The position numbers and the translations under genes are program-made. The notes below the pieces were generated by a model that saw nothing but the letters and a program-made list of their open reading frames with translations, made no database searches and was not told the DNA's origin. From the NCBI GenBank assembly GCA_027625915.1, contig JANTQA010000029.1, forward strand, positions 2,108,001 through 2,172,000: a stretch of 64,000 nt of DNA. The letters run 5' to 3'. Origin of the DNA: Anaeramoeba flamelloides (taxonomy: Eukaryota > Metamonada > Anaeramoebidae). Shown in pieces: positions 50,691-63,270 of this stretch (within the stretch, counting starts at the first letter, position 1; each line of letters starts with the position of its first letter).

Positions 50691-53096
50691 TTAAAAAGTT
50701 AAAAAGCAAATAAAAAATGATAAGAAAAAAAATAAAAAATAAAAACAAAAAAAAAAAGATATTTAAGAAGGTTTTTGAGAAACAATTGATAAAAAATCAA
50801 AAAAAAAAAAAACCCCAAGACTATCTTAATTAAGCCCCCCCCAAATCACAATCATGCCACCTTTATTCAATTTAATAATTTGATAATTGATCAGGATGTG
50901 TATTTGGAGATCGTTGTTTAAGTTATTATAATTTCTTTTTTTTATTTTTTTTTGTTCTGATTTGCTTTAAACTGATGATCATTTTTAGGCTTTACTTTTT
51001 ATTTTTCAAGTTACTCATACTTTCTTGTTTCAGCATATCTACTATTAGCAAATAAATACCTTGGATTTCCCATTTAGACCCCCCTCCCACCCCCAATATA
51101 AAGAAAATCCAACCTCATAAAATGGAAAAAAAAAAATAAAAAAATGAATTATTAATCTGACTTGAACTATTGGTAAAAATAATTTAAAATTTGAAAAATG
51201 TTTGAAAAAATTTCCAAATTTTACAAAATGAAAAAATATTATTTTTTTTTGAAATTTAATTTATATTCTGTTTTATTTTTAAATTATTTAGAATCAGATA
51301 TAGATATTTTTATATATTTAGAATCAATAGACAAAACATTTTTTCTCTGTGATCTCAACATATCTTTTGTAATAAATACATTATTTATTAAAGTATTTTA
51401 GACTATTTTTGCACACAAAAAAATACACTAAAGTCTGATGTAGATGAATCAATAAAACCAAAAAGTATTTAATATTTTTCGACAATTTTTCAAAAAAAAA
51501 TTTTTTTTGGTATAATTTACTTGAAAAACAAATAAATCACAAAAAATTAAGAAAAATTCTTTAAATAGTTAAAGAGTTTTTTTTCTCAAGTTACTTTTTT
51601 ATTGTAGGTATCTATATAATTGTTAATTATAAAATCTAATAAATATGATAATTTTCTATAAATTTTATATCTTGGTATCCTTTCAATACAATTCAAATTA
51701 AAAATTTTATTTGAAAGACAATTAAGCTATCTGATTTTATATTGGATATATATATATATATATATTCTTTGGAAAAATAATATAGATTTGGGTGTACTTA
51801 ATATTTTTTAAATGTATTTTTTTTTCTTTAAAAAAAAACGAATAATTTAAATCATTTACAAAAGTATTGTTTTATACTTCAAGGTTGCTTACACGTTCCT
51901 GATTCCAAAAGTTGTGAATAAAGGTCAAATCAATTTTTTGAATAAAATTTGAATCAAAATCAAATTCTAAATGTTTTTTCTTCTATACTTATATTTAACT
52001 TGTTTTTTCCTAGGGCTGTGCAGTTTAGAATAAAAAAAATGAGTTTCTTTTTATAAATTTAGAGTTTTATTTTTTATCATTTTTTTGATCAGTTCTTTCA
52101 AAATAGAATGTTCTCTATAAATTTCAAATAATACTAAGAATTCAAAATTTAAAATTTGAAAATTTCAGTTATGTATTCTAAAGATTTTTTTTTCCATTTT
52201 AATCAGATAGATGATAAGTAATTCTTTTAGATCTTGTAAATTACACATATTGTTTTTTTTTTGATTCAAATTAGTAATAATTTTATATTTATTTTTTAAC
52301 TTTCAAAGAATTATGGATTTTTTAGGATCTTCTTATGTTATTATTTTTTTCCAAATAGAAAAAGAGTAATTATTTCCAAAATATCCAATTAAACCTCATA
52401 AATAAAGTCTTTTATCAACCATAGTCAAATAAATTATAATTTAAAAAAATAATTCATTTTTTCCAATTAAAATTTCTGTCGAAAGATCGGATCTATTTCA
52501 GTTTGACTTTTGGGATCTTTAACGAAAAAAAATAAAAAAAAAGAAAAATTTTTATTTTGAATAAATCTAACTTTTGGTAATTTCTGTGAGTTTGTATGAA
52601 AAAATAACTTTTCTATTTAAATCTTAATTAAATTTTCATGAAAAAAAAAAAACCAAATATTGTAAGTAATTGAAGATCAGAAAAAATTGAAATTTGTTTT
52701 TTTATTTACAATGTATTTATTTATTTTCTTGAAATTGAAAAGATTTTGAAATATTATACTCCATAAACACAGAGTATAAAAAAGGAAAAATTTCTATTCA
52801 AATAAGTAATTTTAATCAATCTATTATTTTTCTTATTTTTATAATAATTAAATGGAAATAATTTTATTGAATTTAATATTTTTTGGTAGGAAAATCTTAG
52901 AAAAAATGAGAAATAATTACAAAACTAATTGGTACTTTAATTCCTTAAGTTGTTATTAAAATATTGGAAATATTAAGGTTGGATTAATAATTATTGTTTA
53001 GAAATGGCCAATTTACAAAGTATTACTTGGGGGTATGAATTATTTGTTTGAGGTTTTAAAAAAGTTTTTTGGGAACATTCTCAAATTTAATACTTT

Positions 53097-53959
53097 CCAT
53101 TGTGAAAAAAATTTGGTTCATTAAAAAAAATTGGGTCAGTCAAAAATTTGTTTTCGTTTTTTAAATATTAAATATTAGCTAAATGGTTTTTGATCAAAGT
53201 AAAATTTTATGAACAAATCTTACATTTAAGAAAAACAAAAGTCATTATCAATAATAATTTTCAAAGACAATATTATCTTGTTGCATTTTAACCCTTTGGA
53301 ATTACTGTGGAACTCTAAAAAACAAAAATTTATTTTAAATTGTCAACTTTACTAAAAATGTTGATTTTTTTTATTAGATTACATTCCAAGATCAAGTTAA
53401 TCATTGTTTGGGAAGACCAAAAAATAATAAGTATTTTAAATTAAGGTTTGTCTAAGGGGATTTAAAGAATTTAAATGGTTTCTGAAATCTTGATATTTCG
53501 GTATTTTGAAGTTTTGATTGTAAACATTAGTGAAAAACAACCTCTTTCAAAAAAACAGCTTTTTTGGAAGATTTTATTATTCAATTTGGTTTAAAAGGAT
53601 ATTTAAGATTAACTGTGATAAATTTGCGTTCATTAACAATGTTAAATATCTTATTGAATTAATAGATTTTAATATTTCCTATTAAATAGTTCTCTTATTT
53701 TTAGTAAAGTTGACAATTAAAAATAAATTTTTGTTTTTTAGAGTTCCACAGTAATTCCAAAGGGTTAAAATGCAACAAGATAATATTGTCTTTGAAAATT
53801 ATTATTGATAATGACTTTGGTTTTTCTTAAATGTAAGATTTGTTCATAAAATTTTACTTTGATCAAAAACCATTTAGCTAATATTTACTATTTAAAAAAC
53901 GAAAACAAATTTTTAACTGACCCAATTTTTTTTAATGACCCAAATTTTTTTCACAATGG
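53097..53959. mobile_element. 863-bp element with 263-bp terminal inverted repeats
   Basis: Arms 53097-53359 and 53697-53959 have the same length and are nearly identical inverted copies. The ends read CCATTGTGAAAAAAATTTGG and, on the other strand, the same with minor change. Further exact shared blocks include GGAATTACTGTGGAACTCTA and CATTTTAACCCTTTGG. The 337-base interior has no coding capacity. TTT on both flanks could be a 3-base target duplication but is uninformative here. The high arm identity suggests a recent insertion or gene conversion between arms. Confidence 0.85.
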
Positions 53960-54733
53960 TTTGGTTGTTTTTCTCAGATTATTTTTTATTCAAAAAAAGA
54001 AAAAATTGATTCGAACTGTTCTTTGAATCAAAAAAATATATTTTTTACAAGTTTAAAATAAAATTATATTTTTTTTAAAAGTAAGCATATTTTTGATTCT
54101 GAGTTAATTCAGAACTTTATGGGATTTTATTTTTAAAGTGTATTTTATTATCATTCCTTTAGAAACAATAAGATTTTTTTCTGCTACAACTTCAATAATT
54201 TTTTTTAAATAATTCAGAAAATATGTTCGAATTTTGATTTTTTCAAAAATTCGAAAAAATGGACCAGAATTTTAAAAACAATAATTCCTTTCTGAAAAAT
54301 AAAATTTTTAAAAATAAGTTTGAATATTATTGTAGTAATCATATTTTTTGCTTTATTTTAAAAATTTAAAAAATGCGGGAAATTTTGAGTTGAATTTGCT
54401 ATTAAATTTACTAGAAATTTTTTTTTTATAGAACTGTTCCTTTTAAAAATTTCAAAAGTTTAAGGGGAAAAATAAAAAAAAATGAAAAAAAAAAACAAAA
54501 ATAAATTTTTTTTTCATTATTATTTGTTTGCTAAAAAAAAGTTTGTCTAATACTCGAAATAAATTTTTGAAATAAATTTGAAATATTACCATTTGATAAA
54601 AAAAGTTCAACATGATTTTTAATTGGTAACCTTAATAGAACCTTAAAATGAAATGAAAAATTCTTTAAATAAAAAAAAAAAAAATAGAATAATAAAAAAA
54701 AAATATTATAAAAAAAGAAAAGAAAATAATTCT

Positions 54734-57700
54734 TTAATCTTTATCTAATTCATCATCTTCAGAACTTTCGGATAATAGTGGAACCTTTGGTGTTTCCTTT
54801 TTTTTTTTTTTTTTATTTTTTGTTTTTGGATCATCAACCTTTTTATTTTTCTTCAGGGTTTGATCAGATTTACCAGACTCCCCAGATTTGGTAGATTTTA
54901 TTTTTTTCTCAATTTTTTTCTTAGATTTTTTCTCATCTTTTTTTCCTTCCTCTATTTCATTATTTCCTGCTGTTGTATTAACTCTCATTACACATATCAT
55001 TACCCACACTGAACTTACTCTTCCATAATACCCCTGCACGAATGCGCCACATGCGAAAACTGTGTCTTTGTCTTCATCCAAATGATGTTGATATTTGTCC
55101 ATGATATAATTTCTAATTCTTGTTGGGTCTGTATAAGTAAAGTTAATTGTATAGCCCTGGAATTTATAACCCTGTGGGCATAATTCGGCAACTTTACCAG
55201 CCCAAATTTTATGTGTTTTTTCGTCTTCTTTGGTTAAAATCCCCATTGCTTGCTTTTCATAAAAAATAAGATCAGATTCAATTACTGGAGTGAATTTTTT
55301 TAAAAAGATTGTTTTTTTATTTTGTCCATGTCTGAAATTGGTATACCCTGCAATAACTTCTTTTCTTATCCTTGTGGCAAAAAGCTTTGCTCTTCCTACA
55401 GGAATTCTAGGTCCTAATCTACATGGCTCATAGAATGGCTTTACATCTTGTTCAAATCCCTCCTCAGGGTCAATAAATGGGTTCCACAGTTTTTTGTTGT
55501 CAAAATCGAAAATTAAATCCACAGGATCTAAACTTTCTTGTACATTTCCCCATAAATTTTGATGGTTTGCAATTATTTCAATAGTCATATATGGTATTAT
55601 TTGTTCATCTTTAATTTCAATTTCTTCTTCTTCCTTTTTTTCATCATCATCATCATCATCATTATCGTCATCGTCATCATCACTATCTGATCCTTCAAGT
55701 TGAATTTTTTTATCCTTTTTTTTTTCTTCTTTTTCTAATTCATCAGAATCTTCAGAATCAATTTTTTCGATTTTTTTTTTTTTTTTTTTTTTTTTTTCTT
55801 TTTATTATTGGATTCAGATTCAATATCTTCTTCATCTATTCCTTTCCATTTTTTTTCTAAATGGTATTCTTTTCCCGTTGTACATTCCACAAAGGTGACA
55901 TCTCCGTTATTTTCCCTAATCATTACCCAATAATGCTCATCCCCTGTTTTGGTTTTCCCCTGGCAAAGATACGCATCAACACCAATACCTAAGAGCATTG
56001 AAACGTGTAAAGCAGCATGCTCCTCGGCACTCCCTTTCATTAAGGATAAAAAGAAATTTGGGGAGCACCATACATCCCTTCTGCCACCAAAGGTGATCTC
56101 ATCGTTCTCATAGGTAAAGCATTTCACTGTTCTGGCAATGGACTGCTTGTCTCTAAGCTCTCTTGGTAGCTCCATTTTAAACATAAATGTGGGGATAAAA
56201 TGCTCGCAATAATTTTCATCTGCCCCTTTAATTTCGAAATCTCCTTTCTCCAAATTTGATTTTGGGATCTTTTGTCTCCAGATTTGTTCCCTTTTCCGAT
56301 AACGTTTCGATAACTTTTGCTTTGTTAAAGTCTTTTCTACGTTTTCAAAGGTAAACTCCTGTGGTATATCAGGTTGGAACCATGCCTTCAGGTCAATTGA
56401 TTGCTCAGTTTCGTCTCCATTGTAAAGTAAATTATATCTTTCACTTAAAACTCTACTTTTGCATTTATTAAATTCATTGCCTGCCTCGCCTTTTGGCGAT
56501 TTGACAAGATCTTTTAATTCAACTTCGCAAGAGCCAAGGAAGTCATCACCTGCTTCATCATAATCAAAGACCATAACCTTAATGTTACCCTTTTTGCCAA
56601 TATTCTCTTCAGTTAATAAGCCCACTTTGATCGAAAAATATAGCGTTTCTTCAAATACTGGATCCAGGCACCTAAAAATTACCTTCGTTCTTTGCTTGAA
56701 ACCTCCAAATTCTACAATTACAAATGGATCAGAAAAGCCGTTTGGATCCGCACTTCTCAAATTTGTACATTGGCTAATATGCACACCAATGTAATTTCTT
56801 CCGGGCTTTAAAATAACAATATCTCCATATTGTTGGTACGATGGTAATTCGTCAACTTCAACTAGGCCGACAATGGATCCTCCTTCGGTTTGCATAATTT
56901 GCTTTTCCTTATTGCCAGTTGATTCATTTTTTACATTTTTTGATTTTGTTAAAACCAATGGTCCTTCCAATAATCCATAATCTAAAAAGCCTCTCATTTC
57001 GATTAATGATTGGCCAACTTCAGGACTTTTTTTTAACGTACTATGATCAAATACTTTACACTATTTATTTTTTTTTTATTTTTTTTTTATTATTTTTTCA
57101 CAATTCATTAATTTGTTATTATTATGATTTTTTGGGTATTAAGTATTTTCTTATTTTTTTTTTTTATCATTTCTCCATTTATTTTTTTTAGAGTTTCTTT
57201 TTTTTCTAAAAAAGAATTTTTTTTTTTTTTTTAATTAAAAAGTAGAGAAGATGAAAAATAATCAATAGTGTGGCTCGAATTTTGGTGGGCAAAGTCTTGA
57301 AGAAGAGAAATATTGTTGGCAATTTAACCTCTTCTTAAATACGATTGCCCCGTGCTGGTATTAAATTTTAGTCTGGGTATAAAAATAATGTTTTTTACTA
57401 GGATTCAACTTCGGCCCAGTATAGTATTAAGTAAAACAGGTGGTACTATGATGGCGATTTAGAAGTTTTCGACATAATCGGCATCTAGAAGGAAACAACC
57501 AACAACCCACTCAACATTCTGAGTAAAATAAAACAAAAGTTTTAAGTTTTTCCTTTTTTTGTTATTTTTTTAACCTCTTTCATTTTTCAGAAAATTAAAT
57601 TGAGTTTAAAATACTTCTAATGACTGTAATTAAAAGGTTCTTTTAACTACTCTTTGAATTAGGAGTCACAAATTTAGTCACTTTGAAACTCCCTCTTTAA

Positions 57701-60700
57701 CAGATTAAGAGCTTTAGTGCACTTAGACCTTACCAATAAAGCCTAATCTTTTTCATTTCTGGCTTTTCTTTCTCTTTTTCTTGTCTTTATTTAAAAATAA
57801 TTATTTTTTTTATTTAGTTAAAAAGTGATTTTCAATAATTAAATATTCCTTTTTTTTCGACAAAAAATGCGAAAAATTAAAATATAAATTCTTTTGATTT
57901 GAAAATAACTCTTCATTTAAGACCAATTTTTTATTATAACTTTCAAAATTATGTTAGATTTTTGTTTTTTTTTTTTCAATATTTTTTCAAATTAATATGT
58001 AAAATTCGTTTTCAAGTATTTAAGAAAATGGATGAAATGAAATTATTACACTCTATCAGAATTTTTTGATATTTTTCAAATTTTTTTCTATTTTGCACCT
58101 TTTCATTTTTTTATAGACCTTACAACTATTTTTTCTTCAATAATTTCAATCATGAACTCAGGATGAATTACAAGAGTAATAATATATTAGCCGATACTAT
58201 TTCTAAATAATAGTTTGTCCCATTAATAATTTCTGGGTTCAAACATTCAAAAAATGTGAGACACACCGAATGAATCAAGAATAATTTTCAATTTTTTTTC
58301 ATTCCTGGAAGCCGAATTTTTGATTTTATTTATTTCTAGTTGATATGATGGGCAATTCAGGTAGAAACAAATATTAGAGGATTTAGCGATATCTTTTTCA
58401 ATCCACGATAAAGTCTCAAAAATCAGGATAAAGTTTAAAAAATCACGATTATTTTTATCAAATCACCATATTGTAGAAAATTTTAATATTGCATATTATC
58501 AAGATAATATAATACAATCTTGATAATTGATAATATCGCCATATTTGTTAAAAAATCGTGATTAATGCCGAAATATCTTGATAAAAAATTAATCGCAATA
58601 TAATGGTTGATGGCTTTGAGGGCTAATTCAACAATATTTTTAAAAACAAAAATTTTGTTTGATCAAAAAAAAAGATCCTTGAAAAAAAAAGTTATTCTTT
58701 GAAAAAGATCAACAAAAAAGATACTTGATCCAATCAAGGATCAGATCAAGATTTTCATAGTATTTTTTTTTGGTTTAGTTGATAATTCAATCGATACATC
58801 CTTTACACCAACATCAGTAAGAACTAAATATAAATCACCATTTCTCGATCGATCTTGGTGTTTTAAATTGTGTTGAAATAAATAAAAAGCTTCTAAAACT
58901 ACCAAGCCCTTCATGAATACTTTAAAGAATGTGTTCTTGGGTGAAAAAATTTTCTCATTTTTATTCTAGCAAGTTTTAAGGAACATGTATAACTTTTTAA
59001 AAGCTTTCACAACAACCTAGCTACATATCATTAATTAGTAAGGCAGTTTTAAAAGCTTATTTCCCTGTTATTCTTCTTCTTTTTCTCTTTTCTTTGGAGT
59101 ATACAGAAAACTCATGTAGAGTTGAAAGGATTATTTTTTAATTGATCACTAATTATAATGAAAATTTCTCTTGATTCTTTTTACTAGTTATTGAAAATTG
59201 TGAAAGTAAATACTCCCATTGAAAAAAAACACATCTATTATAGATTCAAGTGCATTTTTTAAATGGGTGATTGTTTGTTTGGTGGAAAAATTCACAGGAG
59301 ATTTTACTTTTCTAAAAACAAAAATAAAAAGATAATTTTTTTTAAACTACTTCAAAAAATCTCATTATTTTTATGAAGACTTTGTTTTTCAAAGCTTTCA
59401 AATACTTGGAAGCAATTTACAACCCTTTCAAACCCCTTCTAACACTTTTAAAGGGGGGAAGTGTGTAAAAGTGATAAACTTTTGTAAAAGTCAAGGGATT
59501 TTTAGTAGTGTGATTTCAAAAAAATAATTTTCTTTATCGCGATTTTATCATTTTATCACGATGATGTATTTTATTGCGATTTTATCATTTTAAGAGACAA
59601 AGTAGAATAAATGGTGATTTTTTAACATTGTTGAGAAGTTATTGCTAATATCGTGATAATCCGTGTTATCATCAAAACATCTATCCCAACTTTATAAATG
59701 GTAAAAGCTACATTTTACAAGATTTAATGAAAAAACAATAGTTATCTTTTGGAATTACTTTCTTTTGAATTTTTCTGAACACACAATCATTTTTATATCA
59801 ATTTATTTTTTTTTTGTTTCTTCAAGATTATTAATTGTTTTTTTTTTTTATTTGCTTTCTTTTTTTTTAAGAAAGTTAATTTTTTTCTAAAAATTCAATT
59901 TGAAAAAAAATAAATCTTTGAAACTCCAAATTAGCTTTAAGAAAATTGAGATTAGGTAATGTCTTTTAAGATTCAGACATTTACTATTAAAAAAATCTTA
60001 TTTTTAATAATTTTAATTTTCCAGTGAACTTGAGAAATTTGGCACGATATGCCCCAATGATATGTGGCCTAAAATTTTTTTTAACATTTTATTTTTTTTG
60101 GAAATTTTAGGGTTTGTTTAGATATTTTTTTTATGATTCTCGACTCTAGTCTGAAGTTTATTATTTCTTTTATTTCTAAACAATCGAATGTGGGTTGATT
60201 CATAGTAAAATTTCAATTTTTCATTTTTGGCTGGGCATTGTGAGTGGAATGATGTTTATGTGTGTGTATTTTAAGACCAATTTCTGTATTTTATGAAAAA
60301 AAAATAAAAAAAGAAGAGATTCATGAGAAATTTTTTCAAATTTTACATCCATTATTAAAAGAGTTCTAAAAAATACATTTCAAAAATTAAATTATTTGAA
60401 CCCCCTTCTGAAAATGAATTCAATTGAAATTTAATTAGAATAACTAAATAATTTTTTCCTAAAAATATGTTTTTTTTATATTAAAAAATTAAAAAAAAAG
60501 CAACAAATACGTTTCGTAATTATAGAGAATTGATATAAACTATTTTTATACTCCATGAACTCATTATTATGATTCATAAATTGACTCAATCCGTTTTAAT
60601 AAGTCGAACTTTAATTTGGAAAAGTATTATACAAATCGGTTCACAGAGGTATTTATTATCTAGAGAACACATTTTAAACAAAAAACTACACACACTTTTA

Positions 60701-61594
60701 AAATCAATGAATCATTATAGTTTCTTTTTGTGATAAGATCACAATATTAAGTAATCATTTTGTAAAAATAATTAGGATTTGTCTTCAAAGGCACATATCA
60801 TGAAGTCAATATTAATTCTTTTTAAAATTTAATAGATTGCAAGAAATAATGATAAAAATCATTATCAATTTTGATAAATTGAGTGTTTAAAAAAAAAAAA
60901 AAAGATTATAAAATAAATAAATTCTTACAAGTAAATCTTCATTTTCAAGTTCTGAAAAGATCCCTTTATAGGTAATATTACCAATTTCTTCCCATCTAGG
61001 ATTATTAGTGTTAATTTCATGTTCAGAAGAACAATTTCTATTCATGTAATTTTTATCGCTTTTAAAAGCGTTCATAAACTTTGATTTAATTGCTAATTTA
61101 ATTTGTGGATCTGGTGGTGTGTCTTGTTTTGAACCAAGTAAATTTTTTCCTTGGAACTGATAAAAATGTAAAAGAAAACTCCAAATTTCTTGGAAATAAC
61201 AATGGAATGCAACTTTTGCGGTAATTTTGTGCTTCCCTTTTTGATGAATTTCTGTTTGTACTTCACGCTGGATGTGGCTATTTGCTAGTTCTAATAAACT
61301 AATCTTTGCACTCCCTTGTACTGTGGAATTGCAGCATCCTGTTTTCAGTAATTCAATCGTCAATTCTTCTTCGGCAATTGCTTCATAATTTTTAAATCTT
61401 TTATATTTCACAAATTCATTTTTGAAATAGCCACCACTTCCACCTTCAGAAGAAATATATTTACCTGTTGTGAATTTCTTTCCTTTTATTCCAATTGTTT
61501 CAATTTCTCCTCCCTTGTGCCTATTATCAACAGTTTTGAAATTTCCGCCAAAAGTAAATCTAATTTTTGGTTTGTTAACTAAACAGTTTCGGAT
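54734..61594 (-). CDS. Triple-C2 plus transglutaminase-like protein (CC2D2A/CEP76-like), 5'-partial
   Basis: Exon 61594-60929 and exon 57060-54734 are joined across a 3.87 kb intron (starts GTAAGA, ends AATAG; phase 0), giving NEDLL-CKVFDHSTLKKSPEVGQ and restoring a C2 domain. Order: C2-A (FTFGG to FHCYFQEIW); C2-B (LLHFYQFQGKNLL to MRGFLDYGLLEGPLVL); C2-C (YIGVHISQCTNL, DPNGFSDPF, FDYDEAGDDFLG, with acidic residues suited to Ca2+); a transglutaminase-like fold (EHAALHVSMLLGIGVDAYLC, GDEHYWVMI, FVECTTG). A C-terminal part follows (LWGNVQES...LWNPF; GYKFQGYTINFTYTDP; SSVWVMICVMRV), as in CC2D2A and CEP76, which act at ciliary or centriolar structures. A charged linker contains an A run (55771-55797) across which the frame changes, so the length there is probably misread or the copy is damaged. 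The 5' exons were not found; 61594 is an acceptor (AATAG), not a start. Confidence 0.75.
55771..55797. repeat. 27-nt homopolymer inside coding region
   Basis: T run on the plus strand (A in the message) encoding poly-Lys. The frame upstream ends 12 codons after the run, whereas the conserved downstream part is open only in another frame. A run of 25 or 28 would give one continuous frame. Just beyond, GAT/GAC repeats at about 55640-55690 encode poly-Asp. Confidence 0.8.
57250..57560. other. GC-richer intronic segment with repeat E similarity
   Basis: Inside the 3.87 kb intron of the C2 gene. Visibly richer in G+C than its surroundings (for example ACGATTGCCCCGTGCTGG, CTTCGGCCCAGTATAG). Its right part (57467-57560) parallels 29655-29760. 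No gene or tRNA fold recognised; probably another mobile-element relic. Confidence 0.4.
58390..59670. repeat. Clusters of ATCACGAT/ATCGCGAT-type inverted repeats
   Basis: Two clusters, about 58390-58615 and 59530-59670, are rich in TCACGAT, TTATCGCGATTTTATCA and related words in opposite orientations. ATTATCAAGAT and ATCTTGATAAT form a local hairpin near 58496-58526. They may be remains of one ~1.3 kb inverted-repeat element inside the C2-gene intron, but arm alignment by eye is poor. Confidence 0.35.
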
Positions 61595-62215
61595 CTATTT
61601 GATGTTTTTTAGCAAAGGAAAAATTATTATTAAGAAGAACAATAAATTTAGTAATTTTCGTTTGTTTTTTGTTTTTTGTTTTTTTTTCGAATCAGTTTGA
61701 AGGATTTACAAAAATACTTTCTAAAAAAGAGAAAAAATTAGAATTTTGATTGTTAAAATTCACTGAGGATGATACTCAATAAGGTATGCGGGATTTAAAC
61801 AAAATAAATACAAACAAAAGAACAGTTCTTTTTGGAATACCTTCTTTTTAACTGTAAAAAGAAAATCACAAAAGATCAATTTGTGCCCTTTTTTCCACAT
61901 TCTCCAAGAATAATTTATAAAACTAAAGTAAAACTTGATCAAGTCAGAATTTTAATCTATAAAAGGAGATATAAACTCAAAAAGAAATTCGAAATTCTTG
62001 GCTTTTGAGCGTATATCAGAAAAATTAAAAATTTTCAAAAAAAAAAAGATAATTAATTGGAAAATAGACAACTTATAAAACTTTTAAATAAAAATCTTAA
62101 TAATTTGAGACAAAACTTGATAATCAATAGTTCTAGGTGGGGTGGTCAAGAATATCTAAAAATTATTAGATATAATAATAATATCAATAAACAGCAATGT
62201 TATCAAGTGCCGTAG

Positions 62216-62635
62216 AATTGTTTCGTTCAGTGTCTAGATTTTTTATAAGTCAAAAGAATGGAGTAAAATCTATACATTTCCCTCGATTCTATTAAATTAA
62301 AAAAAAAAAAAAAACCCGAACAGCTGTTTTCCAGAATTTAAAAAAATAGAGAAAAATCAAAGATTTTGTATAAGTTTTTCAAATTCTGGAAAGCCTAACA
62401 AAAGTGTCGTGAAGTTCCGTAGAGTTCCTAGGTTTTTTTTAATTTAAGAAATAGAAAGAAATTTTAGGTGATTTTCATTTTATTTCTGAAATTAAATGAA
62501 AATCACCTAAATTTTCTTTCTATCTTTTAAATTGAAAAAAAAAAACCCTTAAAACAGTTTTTTTTTAATTTAAGAAATAAAAAGAAAAATTCTTAAATTT
62601 TCTCTATTTTTTTTCAAATTGTAAAAAAACTAATG
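62216..62635. repeat. Tandem hairpin array, repeat family F (copy 3)
   Basis: Includes the core hairpin at about 62327-62346 with 62374-62392 (TTTTCCAGAATTTAAAAA). A long one follows, with arms of roughly 49 bases at 62432-62480 and 62494-62545 (core TTTTAGGTGATTTTCATTT, 18 of 19 paired), then a third at about 62555-62625. Between units are GCCTAACAAAAG and CTAATGAC spacers, and AGTTCCTAGG as in copy 2. It ends just before a LINE fragment. Confidence 0.7.
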
Positions 62636-62689
62636 ACAAAAAATAATTTAAAATGGAAGTGTTTTGCTTCCATATGAAAAATCTGAAAT

Positions 62690-63005
62690 TCCACAAATTA
62701 AAAAAATAGATATTCTTAGGTTTATGATTAGAATGCAATAAAAACAAAATTTTGTAATCTATGCAAAAAATATTTTAACTTAGAAATAGATGAAGATATT
62801 GCTCCTTTTTTATGGGAGTACCCATTCTATAAAAAAAATAGAAAATTTTGGATTAAAGAACTAATTCAAATTAACAAAAACAACAAGAATAATATCTTTG
62901 GTATTATTCAAAATAGAGATTCATGATTTATCTTGTCATTGTTTAATGATATAGAAAATTATTATTCTTTATTAAAATCTCTAAACATAAATTTATAAAT
63001 TAGGA
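62690..63005 (+). mobile_element. LINE C-terminal fragment (zinc-knuckle region)
   Basis: Plus-strand translation gives FCNLCKKY then IAPFLWEYPFYKKNRKFW, aligning with FCPLCLKY and HFLWVCPSYENNR of the 6 kb LINE. The first Cys pair is kept while the His and last Cys are lost, and the frame contains stops. It ends near NLYKL/RRV at about 63005. A different, older LINE lineage or strongly decayed copy, flanked on both sides by hairpin arrays. Confidence 0.65.
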
Positions 63006-63009
63006 GGGT

Positions 63010-63270
63010 AATGTCAAGTTCCTAGCTTTTCCAGAATTTAAAAGAATTGAGTAAAATCCATGATTTTTTTCTATTCTTTCGAATTCTGGAAAAGCTAACC
63101 GAGGTTTTTTTAATTCTTGTTTTTGTTTCTGAAGTGTTCTAGGTTTTTTTTAATTTTTGAAATAAACAGAAAATTTTAATAAATTTTCGATTTATTCCAA
63201 AAAGTAAAAAAAACCTAACGAAAATCTATTGATTTTCTAATCAAAACAAAAATTAAAAAAAACCTAAATA
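63010..63270. repeat. Hairpin repeat family F (copy 4)
   Basis: Core hairpin 63024-63047 with 63073-63096 (two mismatches in 24; starts AGCTTTTCCAGAATTTAAAA). A second hairpin follows at about 63140-63175 with 63185-63220 (ending AAAAAAACCTAACG). Spacers GCTAACCGAGG and CCTAACGAAAATC match those of copies 2 and 3. It begins immediately after the LINE fragment. Confidence 0.7.

Larger units (their letters stand above)
48865..54733. other. Long AT-rich spacer with repeats
   Basis: gdhA 3' UTR, then 5.8 kb with no convincing gene. Contains TA microsatellites, a LINE 3'-end relic (50561-50690), C-rich patches at about 50836-50845 and 51080-51095, and the 863-bp inverted-repeat element. Open frames are short and Phe/Ile/Lys-rich. 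Confidence 0.5.

Noticed and set aside
57025-57060. Apparent frame break near an A8 run at the start of the second C2 exon
   Set aside because: On recounting, reading from the AATAG acceptor at 57060 runs in frame through the A run (TLKKSPEVGQ), so there is no shift.
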